From Amorphoplanes digitatis (lineage in GTDB: Bacteria; Actinomycetota; Actinomycetes; Mycobacteriales; Micromonosporaceae), in NCBI RefSeq assembly GCF_014205335.1, contig NZ_JACHNH010000001.1, positions 8,426,501 to 8,490,500 of the forward strand: a stretch of 64,000 nucleotides of DNA, written 5' to 3'. Shown one piece after another: positions 60,791 through 64,000 of the stretch. The position numbers were made by a program, and so were the translations under genes. Every line of letters starts with the position of its first letter. Within the stretch, counting starts at the first letter, position 1. The notes below the pieces were generated by a model. That model saw only the letters and a program-made list of their open reading frames with translations. It searched no databases and was not told where the DNA came from.

Positions 60791-62712
60791 GCCAACCATC
60801 CCAACTGGATTGCGAGGAAGGCACCGACGACCAGAACTACGCCGGTGAGCATGGACAACGCATACGAGCGGACGAAACCGGTCTGTAGCCTGCGCAGGCG
60901 ACCCGAGCTGCCGCCGACCGTGGCCGCGAGGCCGTTCACCGCGCCGTCGATGCCCCTGTTGTCCAGGAAGACCAGCGCGCGGGTCAGGTAGATGCCGGGC
61001 CGCTCGAACACCGCCTCGTTGAAGGCGTCGGTGTAGAGGTTGCGGCGAGCGGCCGTGACCAGCACGCCGGCGGGCTGCTCCTGCTCGGCGGTGCCCTTGC
61101 GGAACAGCGCGTACGCGACGCCCGCGCCGAGGACGGTGAGGACCAGCGAGAGGGCGGTGATCACGCCGTGCGACAGCACCGGCTCGTGCTCCGCGACCTC
61201 CGGGCCGAGGACCGGCTCCAGCCAGCGCGGGACGCTTGTCTTCATCAGGAAACCGGCGCCGATCGAGCCGAGGGCCAGCAGCATCAGCGGGACGGTCATG
61301 ATGTACGGCGACTCGTGCGGCTCCTTGATGTCCTCGGTCCACCGCTTCGGGCCGTGGAAGGTGAGGATGAACAGCCGCGTCATGTAGAAGGCGGTCAGCC
61401 CGGCGCCGAGCAGGGCGGCCCCGCCGTACAGCCACGAGGTCCAGTCGCCGCGCTCGAAGGCCGCCACGATGATCGGCTCCTTGGTGAAGAAGCCGGACAG
61501 CGGCGGGATGCCGATGATGGCGAGCCAGCCCATCATGAAGGTCAGCCAGGTCCACCGCATGTACTTCGACAGCGCGCCGAAGCGCCGGATGTCGACCTGA
61601 TCGTGCATGCCGTGCATGACCGAGCCGGCGCCGAGGAACATGTTGGCCTTGAAGAAGCCGTGCGCCAGCAGGTGGACGATGGCCAGCGAGTACGCGCCGC
61701 CGCCGAGACCGACACCGAGGAACATGTAGCCGATCTGGCTGACCGTCGACCAGGCCAGGACCCGCTTGATGTCGTCCTTGGCGGCGCCGATGATGCAGCC
61801 CAGCAGCAGCGTGAGCGCGCCGACGCTGACCACGATCGTCTGGAGCGTGGTGTTCGCCGAGAAGATCGGGTTGGACCGGGCGATGAGGTAGACGCCGGCG
61901 GTGACCATCGTCGCGGCGTGGATCAGGGCCGAGACCGGGGTCGGGCCCTCCATCGCGTCGGGGAGCCAGGCCTGGAGCGGGAACTGGCCGGACTTGCCGG
62001 CCGCGCCGAGCAGCAGCAGGATGCCGAGTACCAGCACCGTGGTGCCGGAGAGCGCGCCGACGCCGTTGAACACCTCGTCGTACTGGGTGGTGCCCAGCGT
62101 GGCGAAGAGCAGGAAGATGCCGATGGCCAGGCCGGCGTCGCCGACCCGGTTCATCAGGAACGCCTTCTTACCGGCGGTGGCCGCCGACGGCCGGACGTAC
62201 CAGAACGAGATCAGCAGGTACGACGCCAGGCCGACGCCCTCCCAGCCGAAGTAGAGCATCACGTAGTTGTTGCCGAGGACCAGCAGCAGCATCGCGGCGA
62301 CGAAGAGGTTGAAGTAGGCGAAGAACTTCCGCCGCTCCGGGTCGTGCTCCATGTAGCCGACCGCGTACAGGTGGATCAGCGAGCCGACACCGGTGATCAG
62401 CAGGACGAAGACCGCGGCCAGCGGGTCGAAGAGCAACCCGAACTCCACGTGCAGCCCGCCGACCACGATGAAGTCCCACAGGCTCTGCTCCGCGGCCCGG
62501 GCGTCTGGGTCGAGGCCGCGCAGGCTGAAGAACATCGACAGGCCGAGGACGAACGGCACGGCGACCGCCACTACGCCGAGCCAGTGCCCCCACTTGTCGG
62601 CCTTCCTGCCCAGCAGGAGCAGGACCGCCGCGCTGGCGAGCGGAATGGCCACCAGCAGCCAGATCCCGCTCAGCAGCCCGGTCGCGTGGGCATACTCCAC
62701 TGTCTGTTCCAC
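60787..62712 (-). CDS. nuoL: NADH-quinone oxidoreductase subunit L
   Basis: This is a 641-aa distal antiporter-like subunit. Motifs: MLYFGWEGVGLASYLLISFW (conserved Glu), KSGQFPLQAWLPDAMEGPTPVSALIHAATMV, AAKDDIKRVLAWSTVSQIGY and AHGFFKANMFLGAGSVMHGM. The C-terminal part includes the lateral-helix region and a last span ending IQLGWLA. It pumps protons at the far end of the membrane arm. Coupled to nuoM by overlap. Confidence 0.97.
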   Translation of the reverse strand: MEQTVEYAHATGLLSGIWLLVAIPLASAAVLLLLGRKADKWGHWLGVVAVAVPFVLGLSMFFSLRGLDPDARAAEQSLWDFIVVGGLHVEFGLLFDPLAAVFVLLITGVGSLIHLYAVGYMEHDPERRKFFAYFNLFVAAMLLLVLGNNYVMLYFGWEGVGLASYLLISFWYVRPSAATAGKKAFLMNRVGDAGLAIGIFLLFATLGTTQYDEVFNGVGALSGTTVLVLGILLLLGAAGKSGQFPLQAWLPDAMEGPTPVSALIHAATMVTAGVYLIARSNPIFSANTTLQTIVVSVGALTLLLGCIIGAAKDDIKRVLAWSTVSQIGYMFLGVGLGGGAYSLAIVHLLAHGFFKANMFLGAGSVMHGMHDQVDIRRFGALSKYMRWTWLTFMMGWLAIIGIPPLSGFFTKEPIIVAAFERGDWTSWLYGGAALLGAGLTAFYMTRLFILTFHGPKRWTEDIKEPHESPYIMTVPLMLLALGSIGAGFLMKTSVPRWLEPVLGPEVAEHEPVLSHGVITALSLVLTVLGAGVAYALFRKGTAEQEQPAGVLVTAARRNLYTDAFNEAVFERPGIYLTRALVFLDNRGIDGAVNGLAATVGGSSGRLRRLQTGFVRSYALSMLTGVVLVVGAFLAIQLGWLA

Positions 62713-62724
62713 GTGAAGGCCCCT

Positions 62725-63024
62725 TTAGTACTTGAGGAGGTTGGCGTCGTCGACGCTGGCCGAGCGCCGCGTCCGGAAGATCGACATGATGATGGCCAGG
62801 CCGACCACGACCTCGGCCGCCGCGACCACCATCACGAAGAACGAGATGATCTGGCCGTCGAGCGTGCCGTTGATCCGGCTGAAGGTCACCAGCGCGAGGT
62901 TCGCGGCGTTCAGCATCAGCTCGATGCACATGAACAGCACGATCGCGTTGCGGCGCACGAGTACGCCCGCGGCGCCGATGGTGAACAGGATCGTCGCCAG
63001 CACAAGGTAGTAGTCAGGTGTCAC
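62725..63024 (-). CDS. nuoK: NADH-quinone oxidoreductase subunit K
   Basis: This 99-aa protein has three spans. It carries the conserved Glu residues of the E-channel in FMCIELMLNAANLALV and AAAEVVVGLAIIMSIF. It starts at GTG 63024, overlapping the nuoJ stop by four bases. Twelve bases separate it from nuoL. Confidence 0.97.
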   Translation of the reverse strand: MTPDYYLVLATILFTIGAAGVLVRRNAIVLFMCIELMLNAANLALVTFSRINGTLDGQIISFFVMVVAAAEVVVGLAIIMSIFRTRRSASVDDANLLKY

Positions 63025-63794
63025 TTCTCTGTCCTCTTCGGTGCGGCCTCGCCGGCGGTCAGCTCGCGCACGGGCAGGATCGGCGAGATGCTGCGCTCGG
63101 TGCCGTTACCGTCCGGCAGCCGGGCCGGCACGGCGACCGACATCGTGTTCGCGTAGACGCCGGGGCCGGGTTTCGGTCCCGGATAGGTGCCCGGCCGGAA
63201 GCGCGCCTTCATGCGCGTGACCTGGTCGGCGATCTCTTCCTTGGCGCGCTCGACGTGCGCGAGCACCATGGCACCGACGGCCGCCGTGATCAGCAGCGCG
63301 GAGGTGACCTCGAAGCCGAACACGTACTTGGTGAACAGCAGCCGGGCGATGCCCTGCACGTTGCCGCCGTAGGCACCGTTCGCCTCGGCCAGGCCGACGA
63401 CCTCGGTGCCGCCCAGCGAGCGGGCCAGGCCCGTCGCGACGAGCATGCCGAAGGCGACACCCAGCAGGATGGCGGCGATCCGCTGCCCGCGCAGGGTTTC
63501 GATCAGCGAGTCGGACACGTCGCGGCCGACGAGCATCAGCACGAACAGGAAGAGCATCATGATCGCGCCGGTGTAGACGATGATCTGCACCGCGCCGAGG
63601 AACGGCGCCTGGTTGATCACGTAGATGAAGCCCAGGTTGAGCATGGTGACGATCAGCCACAGGGCGGAGTGCACGGCGTTGCGCGCCAGGACCATGCCCA
63701 GCGCGCCGATGACGGCGAGCGGGGCCAGGATCCAGAAGGCCCACGCCTCGCCGGTGGAGACCTGGCCGGCGGCCTCAGCCGCGAGGGCGATCAT
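63021..63794 (-). CDS. nuoJ: NADH-quinone oxidoreductase subunit J
   Basis: This 257-aa protein has five spans in its first 175 residues: WAFWILAPLAVIGALGMVLA, HSALWLIVTMLNLGFIYVI, and AVQIIVYTGAIMMLFLFVLMLVGRD (the conserved pi-bulge span). The remaining polar C-terminal tail of about 75 residues is the extension usual in actinobacteria. The ATG at 63794 overlaps the nuoI stop (ATGA). Confidence 0.96.
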   Translation of the reverse strand: MIALAAEAAGQVSTGEAWAFWILAPLAVIGALGMVLARNAVHSALWLIVTMLNLGFIYVINQAPFLGAVQIIVYTGAIMMLFLFVLMLVGRDVSDSLIETLRGQRIAAILLGVAFGMLVATGLARSLGGTEVVGLAEANGAYGGNVQGIARLLFTKYVFGFEVTSALLITAAVGAMVLAHVERAKEEIADQVTRMKARFRPGTYPGPKPGPGVYANTMSVAVPARLPDGNGTERSISPILPVRELTAGEAAPKRTEK

Positions 63795-64000
63795 CGGGCC
63801 ACCTCGCCGAGCGCGTCCTTGACGACCGCCGGCGTCAGCGGCGCCCGCTCGGCGCCGGCGGAGGTGCCCGGGTTGGTCAGCGCGCCGAGGTAGTAGTCCT
63901 TGTCGGTCTCGCCGAGCCGCATCGGGTGCGGCGGCTGCTCCATGCCGGGCAGCAGCGGCGCCAGGAGCTCCTTCTTGGTGAAGATGAGGTCCTGGCGGTT
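63791..64000 (-). CDS. nuoI: NADH-quinone oxidoreductase subunit I (C-terminal part only)
   Basis: Sixty-nine codons of the 3' end are present; the 4Fe-4S clusters lie outside the window. The visible part (RQDLIFTKKELLAPLLPGM; PPHPMRLGETDKDYYLGAL; APLTPAVVKDALGEVAR) fits the C-terminal tail of actinobacterial NuoI. Its stop overlaps the nuoJ start, consistent with the fixed gene order I-J-K-L-M-N. Confidence 0.88.
   Translation of the reverse strand, partial: NRQDLIFTKKELLAPLLPGMEQPPHPMRLGETDKDYYLGALTNPGTSAGAERAPLTPAVVKDALGEVAR

Noticed and set aside
59252..60824. NuoM-NuoN or NuoL-NuoM gene fusions suggested by long continuous frames
   Set aside because: The extensions are out-of-frame shadows of the upstream subunit; each nuo gene has its own start and stop with short overlaps.

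Overview
The window is about 64 kb of very GC-rich, gene-dense actinobacterial chromosome. GTG starts, 1-4 nt stop/start overlaps and short operons are frequent. The gene content suggests a filamentous or sporulating actinobacterium, most likely family Micromonosporaceae (Actinoplanes-like): a fused MFS transporter-dTMP kinase, an SseB/WXG100/EccE type VII secretion locus, M6 proteases, and a Tad-type locus between topA/helicase and acs. From memory of M. tuberculosis, the order holB - topA - helicase - TadE-like/TadC/TadB/TadA/Ssd - HAD hydrolase - Fic-like protein - acs resembles the Rv3644c-Rv3667 neighbourhood, so much of 6-36 kb looks like old core synteny with local insertions. No tRNA, rRNA, CRISPR array, prophage or intact transposase was seen.

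Layout. 1-6.2 kb: a membrane metallophosphoesterase (5' end missing), a small MITE-like inverted-repeat element, a PSP1 protein, an LPXTG-anchored surface protein, and a three-gene YbaB/EspC-like/WXG-like cassette. 6.3-16.5 kb: holB, the MFS-tmk fusion with a Thr-rich tail, a PLP fold-III enzyme, TetR and a sugar-lactone oxidase, then topA. 16.7-21.6 kb: a hypothetical gene, a lipoprotein, the K+-independent proton pyrophosphatase, and an RsbW-like kinase/STAS antagonist pair. 21.7-29.8 kb: an MrfA-type helicase, then a leftward Tad-like operon (ssd-tadA-tadB-small ORF-tadC-DUF4244-TadE-TadE-like) that carries a 56-bp tandem repeat reiterating a translational start. 30-36.4 kb: a DUF4190 protein, a decayed DUF6326 gene, a DHFR-like reductase, a HAD phosphatase, a PH-domain protein, a degenerate Fic-like protein and acs.

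36.5-42.6 kb: a tandem duplication of a two-gene unit, secreted M6 metalloprotease plus small two-cysteine lipoprotein, each protease preceded by the same ~93-nt leader. This is the best candidate for an undescribed functional pair. 42.6-49.7 kb: an alpha/beta-hydrolase lacking its nucleophile, then a type VII secretion locus in which a 911-aa SseB-linker protein is translationally coupled to a small acidic partner, next to two WXG100 proteins and EccE. 49.8-55.9 kb: a small membrane protein, RarD, an ECF sigma/anti-sigma pair, IclR with a divergent MFS transporter, and a polyprenyl diphosphate synthase.

55.9-57.7 kb has no credible gene. It holds about 1.25 kb of degenerate pentanucleotide (CC-purine-purine-purine) repeat; a shorter relative lies at 24.2-24.35 kb. 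57.7-64 kb is the end of the nuo operon (nuoI-J-K-L-M-N, leftward), closed by a strong intrinsic terminator.

All identifications come from reading motifs and protein architecture by eye. No database search was run.
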